A stretch of 64,000 nt of DNA from Latrodectus hesperus (lineage: Eukaryota; Arthropoda; Arachnida; Araneae; Theridiidae). Under the pieces are notes generated by a model, which worked only from the letters and a program-made list of their open reading frames with translations, was not told where the DNA came from and did not search any database. The stretch is from NCBI GenBank assembly GCA_037975125.1, contig CM075850.1, positions 124,027,826-124,091,825 on the forward strand, given 5' to 3'. The position numbers and the translations under genes were made by a program. Positions 31,787 to 47,500 of this stretch are shown here, piece by piece. Each line of letters opens with the position of its first letter. Position 1 is the first letter of the stretch.

Positions 31787-32529
31787 ATAGAAACAGGAGT
31801 TCCAATTAAATGAAGAACATGGCATGCTGAAGAATACGCGCATGCTGATTTCAATGAATAAACTAAAGATCAATGCGGTTTGATGCTTGATTGTTTCTTT
31901 TTAGTGAACAATTTACAGTATTTTTAAGTTTTTAGTGTAATTTCCACAAGTGTAAAGCGACTTTTGCATTTAGATACTTTCACTTCAAGAAGAGGAAGAC
32001 AACTGTGGTCAACACATGAACTGGCAGCCTCTTCCCCACATCACCCTATACCAACGATAAGGCACATTTATCAATATTTAACTTTTAACTTGAATTGATC
32101 CTCTTAACAGGATGGTTTTCAAATAAGTCTGATATAGAACTGACTAATTCCCGATCATGATAAAAACGCCTATCCCTTCCGGCTACACAACATCAGTCAC
32201 GGGTGAATCATCTTTATAATTCCAAATCAATGAATAACTGATTTACTCTCCTGAACTTATGGTGTTGAATTTTTGAAATAAATCTTTCACAATTTTGATT
32301 TGTATAAAATTATAATGTTTAAATAAGCTTAGAAATAATTATCTGTTATGTTACATATATTTTAAATATTTTTTTCTTTATGTAGTTATAGAAACCAAGC
32401 AATTACGTTAACGGTAACTGTTTCGATTATCATAAGATCAAGTTCCATTTTCCCAAGTTATATGTTACTTGGGCTGTTTATTATTTTTTTATTAGGTTTT
32501 AATAATTTATAAATTAATTAATATTAAAA
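31787..32529 (+). promoter_or_regulatory. probable promoter and 5' UTR region of ATP6V0B
   Basis: This stretch leads into the ATP6V0B start codon. An ETS-like CTTCCGG lies near 32178. A polypyrimidine tract followed by TTTATGTAG near 32370-32386 would serve as an acceptor of a 5' UTR intron. CCCAAGT and ACTTGGG form a small inverted repeat at about 32453-32474. None of these is proven. The transcription start cannot be fixed from sequence. Confidence 0.35.
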
Positions 32530-35500
32530 ATGGGAACATTAGCATATACACAATATGTTGTTTACACAACATTTCTTGGAATAGTCACAATAATCGGTGA
32601 GTACTACAAACTGAAATAAAGGTGTATCCTTTAAAATGTACACCGATAATATAATATTTTGAATATTAAACACAAGTTCATTGCTGTAATCTATTTAAAT
32701 ATTTATAAAATCAATGTTGAAAAAATTGTATTGTAATAGATTGTCTTTATGTAAATTAACAATGTACATATTGAGCAATGATCACAATCATTTTATTTTA
32801 AAATACATTATAATATATTGCATTTTTCAAAGTTTGACAGATAACTCATAACCTGGATTCTTAAAAATTTTTACTAGTGTCCTTAAAGGTAAAACTTAAG
32901 TAAAAACCATCAAGAACTTCCGAATTTTATAAGAATTTTAAATAACCATTAAATTTATTCATTATACTTGAAAGATTTATTGCAATGATGTATTTTTTTA
33001 TTTAGTATGTATGAGCCTCTCAGCTTATGAGTCAACAGAAAATGTCCAAAAACTATCGAAATAATTTTTTTAATTATCTTTAGAAATTAATAAATTTATT
33101 TGTATGACATTATTTGTGTATTTAAGTAATTAATTAAACTAATTTCATCGAGAAACCGTTTTAATTTAAAATTTTCTGAAAACCTTAAATCATGTTATGT
33201 GTTTGTTTTCATTATTTTAACTAAGTATGTGTTAAAAAAATGAAATGATGCATTTTTAATCTACATTAATTATAATTAAACCTTTATTATCTTAAAAATA
33301 CAAGCAGTTTATATTCATTAATTTCTATATCAGCTAAACTGAGTATTATGGTCATTTTTGACCAGTTTTTGTGATAGAAACAATGTTAAAAATTAACACC
33401 AAATATGTTGTTTTAAAGTTAATTCAAAGCATGCACTGTATATGAATTGAAACACATTATCTACATCTAAGAAAATAAGATTACTTTTTGCTGGCATTAT
33501 GGGTTTTTAATAGTTATATAATATATACTTATGTCAGAGTAGCTACACTTTACATCAAAAATATTAATTAAAATTATTTTACATCTTTGTTTTTAACATT
33601 TAATAATCACACAAGATGAAATTGATATTTGGCAAGTTATCGAATCTACTACAAAGTAAGTTCATATTCAGAATCCCAAATTTGAGGTAAAAATTAATAA
33701 TATCAATAGTATAATGCTGTTCTTTTTATTGTGATACAGTTAACATAGACAATTGCTTAAATTTCAAGGAAGTCTTTAAGAAAATTTAAAAAATAATTCT
33801 TTTATTTTTGTAAATTTATCACCTAATATTTTACCTAAGAGTTTAGTATCTTTCATTGTATCATTCATTTATATACAAATATTAATAACAGAATTAATAA
33901 TTTTTTAATGTTTGTGTAGTGTTTATTTTGCTTGTTTTTTATGCATTATATGTTGTACAGTATTTTTGTTCACATATTTAAGGTTTTAACTCCTTAGTCA
34001 ACACTCTTTTAGTGCTGTAATTTAGTTGTCAAACAGGTAATTGAATTGTTAAAATTTTGGCCTTAATGTTGACAATTCTTGGCTTTAATTCCCCATTAGT
34101 TTTGAATGTTTCTAGTGATTCAAAATTTATTTTTAAAATCATTGGTCTTTGTCAAATAAGCTCTTGTATTCAAAAAGTGAGTCTAGATTTATTTGCACAA
34201 ACAAAAGCAAACATTTTGGAGCTTCAACATTTGCAACATTTAATTAAGAATGGTTTTTGAGATTTTCTTTGACCTGTATATAAGTCAGCTTTGTGTCAAA
34301 AATTAAAAGTTTTCATTTGATCAAAATTGATTGTGTATCAAAGTTATAATTTAAAAAAACTGAATATTTTCACAGGTTTGAATAACTTCCAAAAATTGAA
34401 AAGAGATCAGGGACTTTCAGTCTGATGAAGAATTTAAATACTTAAGTTTTGTAAAAATACAAGTAATTATTTTCTATTGCGATTCTTCCATAAATTTCTG
34501 TATATTTTAGGTCTGTTCTATTTGTTGTCTGGAAAGGGAGAACGTATTGATTTTGGATGGTGAGTATTTTGCATATAAATATTAAGATATAGGGGCTCAT
34601 ATTTCCAGTTTTCACTTTATTTATTTATTTATATTTTGTATACATATTATGTCTTGAATAATTTTTGTTTTGTAATTAAGAAAGAGGTATTTAAAATATT
34701 TTTTCCTTAATTCTTGAAAATCACTCTCAGTTAAAAGAAATCTTAAAAGATACATACTTAGCAATGCTATATATTTTTAATTTTCAATTTATGCTCTTAA
34801 TGAAAACATTGACTAGATTGATCGAGTATTCAAAAGTATTCTCAACAATTTTTATGCTTTTAGAAAATTTATTTCAATTCTTCAAGAATTTACACAAATG
34901 CTATTTTGTATATAAATTTTCTGTAAGAATAAAGAAATAAAAAACATAAGAAAATTCCAAATTATGCTTAAAAACTAGTAAAATCATTGTGTAAAAAATA
35001 TATAAAAAAATTGCCTATTTAAAATGTAATTGAAATTCATTAATAAAAAAAATCATTGTATATATTTATTTTGAAGCTTTTCTTATATTACTGTATAAAG
35101 TTTTGTGATGAAAGTTTTTGTATCTTAAAATCAACTTTGAATATCACTAAACAATATTAAGTTTATTTTGCTATTTTAATTTTTCATTCAATAGGCTATT
35201 ATCTGGAATGTCTCCATTTATGTGGGCTGCTCTAGGAATTGGCCTTGCTATTTCATTATCAGTGGTTGGAGCTGCTTTGTAAGCATTAACTCATTTATTA
35301 TAGTATACTATAATTAGTTAATTCTATAATTATAATACTATAATAAAGTTGTAGTATAATTTTCTTCTGAAAATATAGAACATAATTGATTTAATAAAAA
35401 TGAATAATATCTTTATTTTCAGGAGAAAAATACAAGGTGTAAATTTCATTTTTTATAAATAAATTTTAAATAAAATCATTTTTTATATTTTATGATTACG

Positions 35501-38500
35501 TCTGCTTTTACCAACCATCAGATATGTGTGCATAGAAACTTTTATGAATGAAAGCCATAATTCAGAGCATTTTATTGTAAGCTGTATTAGTTTTTGTTCT
35601 TAAATATTATGGTATTTTTAATTAATCTATATTCTAGAGAAAAAATATAATAATTTCTTTTCTTAATATATAATAAGTTCTTTTAGTTAAATTGTTTTAA
35701 ATTAATGAAATATACTTTAAAAAATGTTGCAAAGCAAATTTTGTGACAATCATTATACCTACTTCAAAAGATGGACTATAACATTTGAGTGTTCTTGTTT
35801 TTTCACATGTGTGTCTAAATTTAAATTATTATTTAAAAAATTAGTACTGATCATTTTTAAAGATAGATTTTTTCTGAATCATCCTTTTAATTGGTGCGAA
35901 TATCTAGTGAACAAAATTGTTAACTTACTTTACCAGAAAGTTTTCTTCGTGTGATGGCTTTCAATTTGTAAAAAATTTAATTGCAAATTTTGAACAGAAA
36001 TTTTGCTTGATTTGTGCAGCTATTTTTATATTTTATAAGATACAATTAGTCTTAAATTTTGAGTCTGAAGTGAAACAGTGTCCAAAATTCTGATTTTTGT
36101 TCAAATTAAATTTTATGCGATATTAAAGTAAAATATAAGCTGGGCATTTTTTTTAGCATAGCTTCCAAATTTGAATTTCTATTTTTTACATTGAATATTG
36201 CTAACTTTATTTCTTAGGCAAATAGATTTACATATTTTTCTCATATGTTATGTTGTTATAAAATGCTTTAGTTATATGTTTATTACTTTTTTTGTGCAAT
36301 TTAAAATGTGTAATAAATCTTGTATAATAATTTATAATATTTAAGATATGTGCCACATATTAATTTTTAAAGACATTTTTTCCTTAATTAATTTGGAATA
36401 ATTCATGAAAATGTAGTTATGTTATTAATTTAGTACTATTTCTTTGTCTTTTCCCGATTGAAGTAAATAAAGTATTTTTTATGAAGACCAGTAATTTTTT
36501 ATTAATTAATTGAAAGCAAATTATTAAAATTAATATTCATTACTTTAATAATATCACATAAGTGAGTTTAATATTTTACATTGATATAGATATATATATG
36601 CATTTAAAAAATGTTCAACATTTTTTAATATAAACTCACTAAGCCTTGTTGTAGAAACTATAAAAAATAACCAAAATCCCATTATTAAAAAATTTAGTCA
36701 TTCAAAATTATATTGTTATGTTATCAAAAACCTACTAGTGCATAGTAAGAGAATTTCTCATTCAGTAGCACTAAATAAAATTTTGTATTTTCTTTAGAGG
36801 AAAAATTAAACAATAAAAAAATTACATTTGTTATGTGAATTAGTATAAATATTGATATTGCTTTTTATTTGCCTAAAATTAAAAATTGTTAAAAGTTTTT
36901 TAGGTATTATTCATTTCAAGAACAATAAACTCTCTATTTTCCATAATCAACATTAATTTTTTCCTGTTTCCTTGTGAAGATAAATTATAGTACTAAAAGA
37001 AAATCTAATAATGCTCCATTTTGAATCTTCAAATGCTCTATATTGAATCATTTAAAAAAATCAGTCACAAATAAAAGTTAGATATTTTAATATAAAATAT
37101 AAAAGTAATTCATCATAAACACTTTTTTGTTGAAAATTTAGCTGTAAAACTTAAATACAGAATACTAAGTTTTTTTAATTCAGAATATTATATGTAGATC
37201 ATCTTTTATAAAAGCCAGATAATCAGTCAAATAATTAGCACTCTGGTTTCTGGTTTGTTAGTTCAAATTTCACCTTTGGTATGGTTGTTTGTAATTGTTC
37301 GTAATCTTCTTTATTAAGCTGTAAATTCTGGTCTAATTAGTCCTAGGAGCAAAAAAAAAAAGATTTGAGCAACAAATTAAATCTCTATTTAAAAAAATAT
37401 AACTTTCATAAGTCATTTCTCTGTTAATTGATTTGAATTTTCAATCACTGTGAAAAATACAGCATTTGGCATGCAAATTCATTAAAACATTCTCATTTTT
37501 CAAAGAATATGCTTAAATATTCCTTTGATAAGTTTTTGAAATATCACTTAAGTTGTAAAAAATTTTTTTAACTTTACATTTGTTAGCTTTGATATTTAAA
37601 ATAAAAAATAGCTTAAATGTATGAATATCTTCATACATTTAGCATTTTCTATCTTCATATATCTTTGATAGAAGATATATGGAGATAGAAAAAACTATCT
37701 TTCAACATTTATTAATAAAGAAAATGTTGCTTTAAATTGCTTTTTGTGAAGTGCAGTCACTTCTTGTATATAGCTAAAAGTGTTAAAGCTTAATGTTTGA
37801 AAAATTTAATTACTTTTAAAATTATAAAATAAATCAAAGATACAGTATAACCTCTAGTAATATAGGATAAACTTAATAAGGTCTTCTATATAAAACTTTT
37901 ATGGATATTAAGAAAATTTATTTGCTACAAAGTGCACTGAACATAGCCCTATTACCATTTTGCTGCAATTCTTTAAAAAATTACATCTGGGATCAATTAC
38001 TGACTTCGAAATTTTACAAATAAACAATAATTGTTAATGTCTTGTATTATTATTTTTTACTGCACTATATAATTCAAATGTCTGCTGAATTTAAATGTAA
38101 TTTCTTAATTCTGAACTATTTCTACTATTAAATGTACTTTATTCTGCTCATGTTTATCACGTGTAAATATTTTATTATTATGACACTATTATTTGTTCTT
38201 TTAGAGGTATCTATACTACAGGAGTAAGCATTGTAGGAGGTGGAGTAAAGGCTCCTAGGATAAGGACAAAGAATCTTGTCAGCATAATTTTTTGTGAAGC
38301 TGTTGCAATTTATGGTATCATTATGGCTATTGTACTGGTCAATAATTTAAATGTAAGCTAAACTGTTGTTTTTTATTTGAAAACTTTTAAAACTATATAT
38401 ATATATGTTATACTAGTATCTGATATATCCAGATTCTGCTCTAAAGTAATTCATTTATGGAAAAAAAAACTGATAATTCCCACTTATCTTAATTACAGGC

Positions 38501-41500
38501 ATATAGCAATGAAATAATTGATAAAGATCAAAAACTCAAAGAATTGAACTATATGTCTGGTAAGTACAATTAAGTTCATTATTTATAATCTTACTTATAT
38601 TTTATTATACTTGTACAAAAAGTATGATGGATGATTTTTCTCTCTTTTGTTATTATAATACAAGTTCTTATTTATTTATTTTTTGAAGAATTTTTTATTA
38701 TGTGATACTTATTAGATTTTCCACATTTATAGCAAACCTTTTATCAACACATTGGTTTTGCCAAATGGTGATTGTATTAATAAATTTTCTAAAGGAATAT
38801 ATATTAATATTCTGTTAAAATTTATCAAATTTTCAAAAAATTTGGTTGGTAAGAAGAACATTGATTGTAAGAAAACATAGATTTTTAATCACTTATATTG
38901 GAAAAATAAAAAATTTCTTTTTGTCACTTTGAAAATGATCAACAGGACATTTTTTGTATAAAAGAAACTTGCATTTAATTAATGAAAGTTATTTAGTAAG
39001 AGATGGAATAAGTAGTTTAGAAATCAATTAGAATGATATAGAAAGTAATGCTAAATATATATTTGAGACAAAAACATAGGTATTCGCAATATATGGCATA
39101 CATGTCAGATTTGGCACATCATAGAATTCTCATTTCTCTCTACACCACTTTTTAAGTTATCAGATGAAATTGTGTCACCCTGTATTTCTTCACTACAGGT
39201 ATATTTCGCTAAATAGGAAAATGTATCTTTTATATTATTTGATTAGAGGGAAATGTGATTGTGATTATAATTTGACATCCTGAACCATTGATAAATCAGT
39301 TTAACGGCAGCAGTAAGGTTGCTGACCTCTTGAACTATACAATATCTGCAAGTTAAAACAAGCAATATATAAAGTCAGTGCACTAATGATAAATAAGAAA
39401 ATGTATTATAAAAGTATTTTTAAAATAATTCATCTTCCATTTCTTATCAGTACTTTTTGGCATTAAACTATTCATTATTTAGGCTGTAGTACATTGGTAG
39501 AAAAAAAATGAAGCACTTGGAGGCATGTTGTGATTTTATTAAAAGCAATTTGAGATTCATGATTATTTTATTCATAATTGTTCCTAATAATGAAGTTCCA
39601 TTGGGCTGGATAGTTAGACTAAACTTTAAGCTCTATATTACTTTGTTTTCAATTTTAGTTAAAGAAAATTTTATCATTGTAACGTAATTGGTGTGAGTAA
39701 TTTTTATAGAATAAAATGCTGTCTTAAATGATATAAAAGTACGTAGTAGATGAAAGTAATTGTTTATAAAGGTTTATTTTTTGGCTCACCTTAAACTTGA
39801 AATACTTGGTCCTTGTTATCTAAGTGATAATTTGCTGGAAAGCTTATACATATGGTGGTATATTCAGTTGTGTCTGGAAACTGTCCCTTGTATATTCAGT
39901 CTAGTCTCAATCATGGATTTATTTCTTATCGTAACATGATTGTAATACATTATATATAGCATTTTATTTGACTGGAATTTCTTAAACTAAATAATAAAAT
40001 TTGCAGTCAAGATAGTTGATAATCTGTGATTTGTTTATCAATTTTTCGTGGCCCTCTTTAAAATATTTGGGCTTTGTTACCATAAAATTTGGTTTAATAG
40101 GATGCTTATTCATATAATTAGGTACAAAAATGTGCCTTCAGTCCATACCCTGTATCTTGAGTCTAGTCTTAAATGTGGATTTTGTATCGTATAGCATGAT
40201 TCTAATTTAATATTATATCTGGTGGATTTTTTGATATCACTGAAAGAAGCTCTAGATTTTTTTTAATTTTTGTTATAGTTATTTTTTTTAGCATTTTTTG
40301 TTAAAAATATATTCTCTTTGCTTTAAATATATTTCTTGCAGAATCTTGTCATTTCACATTTATTTATTGCAATACTATATAAATTTTCTTTGTTCTGTTA
40401 TGCTGTAACACAATTGTATGCCAGCATTTAAAATTCTTTGTTGTGATTGTCTATAAAAACTATTTAAATAATGCAAAAAATAGTTTGCGTAATCTATTTG
40501 AATAAAAATACCATTTTTAATTAAGTTGAATTGTGTTTTCATCTAATACCACAGTGAACTAGCATTGCTAATCATATATTGTTTATTTGTATCAGTTTGT
40601 TATATGCAAACTGACTCTTAAATATTTGTTTTCATTTTTGCTAAAAAATGTGATATTTAGAAAAGTTTTTATTAATGTTGAAGAAAGTCAAAAGAATAAG
40701 TGAAACAAAGAATTTCTTCACATTTTTTGCTTATAATTTTTCTTTCTATTTAATCCCTCATTCTCTAAGAGACAGGTGTTGCTTTCTACAGATAATTAGA
40801 ATTCTTACGTTAAAATTGGTTGTAGATATACTAACATTAGGATCTATATTCCTTTTTGATTTTGAAATTTTTAAAAGAAGTTTCTTAGAATCATACTTTG
40901 AATTTAGAAATATTTTATATTTGTGTGAATATTTTGTCTGCATGTTTTTATTTATAATTGCATTCGTTTCTTGGCAATTTATTTCTTATGTAATTCTATT
41001 ATTACTTACAGTTTGTAACCTAATTTCTATTTAGATATAGCTTTTATTATTGTATATTTATTTATTTATTTTAACATTCTCATAGACATGATGTTTCATC
41101 CCTTAATTTTTCTTTTCTTTTCTCTTTTGCCAACTTGTTTAAAATTTAACAATTTTTAAAAGTTTAGGTTTGATTTTCAATATTTCTTATTTTATGTTGT
41201 ATTAAGAGAATAGGAAGGAATAAGACTTTTTCAGTTGGGAAAAAAATTGATAAATTTTTTGTGTTAAGTTTTAAATTTCCTAAAAGGACTTTTTTCCATA
41301 CTTTTATTTCATATTCTCATCAAAATTCATTGCTTGCATGCAATGAAATTAAACTTTAATGTTTTCATGTGATTTACACCCATTTCTCAAATTAATTTGT
41401 TTACCAAGTTCCTTAAAAAATAAATCTTACAATTTCTTTCCATTGCAATTTAAAGACAAAGCAATGTAAAATTGAACAATTGTTTATAATATGAAATGAA

Positions 41501-44500
41501 ATTTTATAAAAAAATTAATATGATGGTTTAGTCATTTTATATTTGATTATGCAAATTAAATATATTTTCAAAACTCTTTTTTTAACCAACATAGGATTAA
41601 ATCATTATATTGTATGAAATCCAGTCTGCTTGTATTAAATTGAATTTTGATATTTATTTTTAATAATCAGATAAATATTTTTAAAACACAAAATATAATT
41701 AAGCATTTGTGGACACTTTTGTCTTAGTTCAGAAATTTTTATTTTTTAAAACTAGTTTATCATTAAATTGCTAATAGTAGGAAAAAGTGTTAAATGATTT
41801 AAAAAAAATGTCATTTCACATGCATTTTCCATTGAACATGGAATCTCAGTAAGAGGTATTTTATTCACTTTACTAGCTCTAGTTTGAAAAAATGTTTGTT
41901 GATTTTTCATAAATCAACAAATTAGCTCTGGGATTTTAATAAAGGTAAATTTTTAGTTTTTGCTTATTCTACATGATAAACACTTGATTCTGTAATAGAA
42001 AATCATGATTTATAGAAATTTCTTAAGGGGAATTTTACATAAGTGCACAACAATTGTATATCTTTTCCTTTTTAAATTCTTTTTTTTTCTTTTTCTTATG
42101 GAATAATAGTGTGACATATTAATATTTTTAGCATTTTTTTAAATGTTACTTATTTTATGTTTTAGAGATTTTGTTAATAATCTTTGGAGTAATTTATTTA
42201 GTTTTAAAATTCAGAACTTTTTTTACACTTGGATTCATTTTATATTTAATCATTAAATACCTTATAATTTCAGGTTATGTCATGTTTGGGGCTGGCATCA
42301 CAGTTGGACTGTGCAATTTCTTTTGTGGTTTGGCTGTAGGCATTGTTGGTTCTGGAGCTGCATTAGCTGATGCTGCAAATCCTGTGCTATTTGTAAAGAT
42401 ATTGATAGTTGAGATCTTTGCTAGTGCAATTGGATTGTTTGGTCTTATTGTAGCTATTATTATGGTAAGTTTCTATTTGTTATATAGTTTGATTTAAAAA
42501 AAAAATGTTAAAATGTTTACTTTTTTTTAAAGTAAAATTTTATTTAGAATGAAAAGAAATGCTTCTAAATATATCCATTTCTTTTAATTCTAAATATACA
42601 GAATTTTTATGTTTTTTACAATTAAGAATCAAATTAAGTTTCAAATCTTTATATTAAAAACATTCATTATTAAAGTATATTATTTTGAATATTTCAAGGA
42701 TTTAAACCTGAACAAGTTCAACTTAATTACTTTTTCCTATTAAAATAGTTTAAATTTATTGTAGGTATTTAATTTTGATTAAAACATTCTCTCTCTTGCA
42801 AAAGCACTAGAAAATAAAAATATCCCCATTTTAAAATTGTATGTTTTCCTCTTCAAAATATTAAGTTGAGACCTATGCGAGGCTCTTGCCCTCCCTAGAT
42901 TAACCTCTTTAGGCATCATCCATACTAGAGAGTTACACCTAGACTCCATTAAAGGGTTATCGGACTTTATTAATAAAGTGGGTGACCCGAGCAACTGGAA
43001 CTAGGAAACATTGGGTTTGGAGTTAATGGTACAAAATGCTGATAAAAGCTGAGGTGCCCAATGCCATACAAACCCAATTCTAAGAAGAAGAAGAAGTTGG
43101 ACCTACTACTGCTTAGTAATTTTATATTTGAATTATTGAAAAAAAATTTTATAAATAATTTTGCTCTGTTTAATAATACAAAGTAAAAATTCTATCTTAT
43201 TAAATCAGTTTAAATAAATCAAAAATTTTCATTACTCTTTATTTAAAAAGAAGAAACATTTAGTTTATTAGTTTTGAAAGTTATATATTTGATAATTATG
43301 TGTTTGAATTGCACAGGAGTTAAGTAGAATTTTCATATTTTATTTTCATTAATTTTTCTATCTTTTTTTCTGTGATATATCATTTTGATAATAAATATAT
43401 AAGAACATTTTGTATATAATGTTTTACAATTTATTGTTCAACCAACTAAAATTGTAAAAAATCCTGTATACTGTTGAAGTCTCAGTAAAAATTATGGCAA
43501 GTAAAATATTTTTAACTGCTAGTTTAAAGCAGTTGATTATTCAAAATTTATTAAATCTAATTAATTGCTATTTGCCAGAATAATAATGATTCTTGTGGTA
43601 GTTGTCATATTGTCGTAAACCTCTTCACTTGCCTTGGACTTTTTGATATCACTACTAGGAATTCTGCAAGAAATGACTTTTCATTTGCTTCAAGATGATA
43701 TTGGGTTGCCTGACAGAGAGTGGTAGTTAAAAAGCAAAGGTCAAGCATTGGATGAAAAAAAAGTTTTGCTGTACAGCTTTGTTTACTGAATTCTTTCAAA
43801 ATAATTTCCATCACATTCAATACATTTCTCTATGCACTCGTCACATGACTTTAGAAAATTCTCATCACTTTAAAATCATTATCTTTTGAGCTTGATTTTC
43901 ACATGTGGAAACAGTGAAAATTCACAAGGAACAAGGTCTGGACTGTAAATAGGATGTTTAAGATGGAGACATAAGTTTTTATTTAAATTTAAATGGTCAC
44001 TCGCTATGGAATGAATTGCTGGTGCATGAATATATAAAGTCGATTTGTTGATATGTCACTTGATGGTTTTTGTCTAACATTTTCTTTATAAAAAAATAAT
44101 TTTTTTCTGTTACTGATGTTTGCAACCTTCCTTCTCTCAGCATCCCCCAAAGTTATATTCTCTTTCGAATTTTCTTTACCACTTGAATATAGTCATTTAA
44201 TGTGTGCAATCATTATTCATTAAAAGTGTTATTTCTTCTATATACTGATCTATGCTTAAACCATACATAAAGTTATACTTCAGAACTTTGTTTATCTCAC
44301 AAAACAACCACAATGTTATAATCTACATCGTAAACTATCGCTGCTAATGAACATCTTGGTTCCCTATGTGAACTCTACTGCACACATAATGTGTAAATTT
44401 TTGTCTAATGTAGTGATATAGTAATGCAGGTGTGGTAGCAATTATAATGCGATAAGTCTATCTAGTAGCGACTGTGTCTTCTATTTAAAAATGGCAGATT

Positions 44501-47500
44501 TATTAAATTTATATTTATTATGCTCTTTTTCTTTTAAAAAGTATAGCGACTTAGTGTTGATATATTTTTATAAATATAGCTAAGTGTGTCAGAAAATTAA
44601 TTCATCATGATTGTATGTGTAAATTCTATGCATTATTAAAACTGAATTATTTTTTATTAATATATGTACCAACAAAAGATATAAAATAATAACTCATTTT
44701 TTTAACTTACCTACTTAAAATTTATCAGCATATTTTTCGTATAGAATATTGAGTGTCTTAAAATTTATTATACATACTAAGAAACTATAAGCAAAGAATA
44801 TTAGACTAAGAAAATTTGTAAATTCTTAATTATTTTTAAATTTCCTTATTTATAAAAATAAAAATTATTCATTTTAATAAGTGAGTTATACTCTTATATT
44901 GAACTAGATATTTAATGCCTGCAGTTTATGATTTGTCTTATGTAGGATTTTTATTTAAAAAATAATGTACATGCTATATATAACAAAAAATATTTTAACT
45001 CTAATCTTATTTTTTTCTTTTAATTGAAATTTGTAATACATCCAACGCTTATTAAAACAATTTGTGAATGCAAAATATTTTTTTAAATAGAATTAAAAAA
45101 TTAAAATAAAATTAAAAATATTTTTTAAAATTTTGATAATAAACTTATAATTAAACCAGGCATATGAAGTTTATTAATTGCCATATAAGTGTGATAAAAG
45201 TGAAACCATTTATAAATATTTTGTAGGTATATTTAGTGAAAAAATGATTCTATTTTAGTGTGACTTTGTAGTGACATTTATAGTACATCTAAAGCAGGCT
45301 TCTCTAAAGTGTGACCCAAATGCAAATAATGAAAACACTTAAATTTCCCCATTTTTGTTTGCAGTGTGATATATATAGTCGATTCGATGGCATTTATTTT
45401 GAGATAAAACCTTTTCTTTAGTAAATATTCGTTTTAACCAGATGCTTCATGCTATTTTGAAAATCAAAAATAAAATAAATAACTGAACTTATCATCATTG
45501 CCTGGGAACAATTTATTTCTTGTTTCTGTTAGCTTATATATGTTTAACAATTTTACAATGGATATAAAAATAAGTAAGTTCTTTGAAATCTTAACGTTTT
45601 GAGAATAATTAAATTCATTGCATTTATTTAAGCAATTTAACACGAATGGAACAAGATTTTTTAAGGTAATGGGCACTGAATTTGCAGATGTTATTTATTA
45701 TACAGAAGTAAGAGGAAAATGTGCAAAAGATTTTGTGATTTAAGAACTGAAATAAAAATGTTTATGGAAACCTGTGACAGAATTTGAAGACGCTATTTTA
45801 GTAGACTTAACAGAACGTTTGAATGATTTAAATTTGAGACTTCAAGGAAAAAATCAATTTATTAATAATATGCTCTAAACAATAACATCATTTGAAAGAA
45901 AGTTAAAATTTTGGCACAGTAAAATAAATGCAAAGGATTTGATATATTTTAGTACTTTGGCTGCACATAAACCTGAGACTTGTTCAAAATATTTAAAATA
46001 TGCTGCATTAATTTTTAATTCGAGTTTCAAAGTATATATCAAGATTTTCAAAAAAATGAAGAGCATTTCAATATATTTTCTGCTTCATTTTCTCTAGAAA
46101 TAAATAAATAATCTTCACATTTTTACATAGAATGCATTAAACTGCTATGTGACTTTCAAATGAAAGAAAAATTTGGAAATGTTTCTTTACTGGAGTTTTA
46201 TAAAGATTACTTACCCCATGATAAGTATTTTAATCTTCACAATTATACACTATTAATGTCTTCAGCTTTCAGTAGTACATATATTTGTGAACAATTATTT
46301 TCAAGAATGAATACAAAAATGAAAATAGGACAGAGAGATCATTGACAGACATCTCGAAAATAATATGCAGGGTGACAACTTTATCCTGTTGACAAAAAAA
46401 ATGTTGTATTAGACTATGAAAATTTGAAATTTATTTTCAAAAAACTAACTTTACTTAAGTCATTTGTTACTTAGATATAACATATTTAAGTATTTTCAAA
46501 ATGGCCCCCTTGGGCATTGATACAGAGCCTTTCTGCAATGGGCCGCAATTCATCAGGCGTTAATTTAGCCCATTCCTTCTTGAGAGTAGCCTTTAGGCAT
46601 TCCAAACTTTGATGTGGCTTAGAGCATACTCTTGATTGCAGAATAGACTAAACACTATAGTCCATTGGGTTTAAGTCAGATGAATAGGGAGGCCACATTC
46701 CCACAGGTAAGAAATCTGGGTGATTTGCGTGACACCAGTCTTGCGTTGCTTTTGCTCTATGAGATGGGACAGATTCTTGTTTAAGTGTCCAGATGGTGTT
46801 TTTAAAATGTTTTTAGGCCCAAGAAAGTAAAACCGACTGTAAAACCTCATTGCAGTACATGGTCTTGTTCATTTTGAGGCCTTGATCAATGAAAACCAGA
46901 GGAGTTTTTCCAGATTCACAAATGCCTCCCCAAACCATAACTGACTGTGGTTTTTGCCGACATTCTACTCTTGTGGAAGTTCCAGGACGATCAGATGACC
47001 AGTAATGGTCATTTTGTTGACTATAGGATTGTTCAATTGTGAAGTTTTTCGTCTGTGAAGATGAAATGTTTCCATTCGCCTTTTGCAGACTTACGAAGGA
47101 GAGCTTGACATCTTAGCAAACATGTATGCTTATTTTGCTCTGTTAGTTTCTGTACTTTTCAAAGTTTATATGGTTTAAGTCCAGGTTCTTCTTTTACAAT
47201 TTGTCTAACTGATTCTCTATTAACCTCTATTTCATTAACTATATTTCTCATTAAGATTTCGGTTAATTCTTTTCTTGATAATTTTACGAATATCATTTGT
47301 GTATTCACAATTCCTCTTTAGTTTTCCGGGTCTATTACTGTCATGGTCAAGCTCCAAGAATCGTTTTATAGTTCATGATACCGTTTGTCTGTGGATATAC
47401 AACTTTCTGGCAATCTGAATTTGTCTTAACCCAGCCTTCAAATAAAGCAATTATTTGTTGTCGTTGGTTTGGCATATTATTTCAAACAAGGAAATAAAAA

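Noticed and set aside
40675..41034. 119-residue hydrophobic protein in ATP6V0B intron 5
   Set aside because: Composition is what AT-rich random DNA gives (Phe, Ile, Leu); no recognised family, start context or partner exons.
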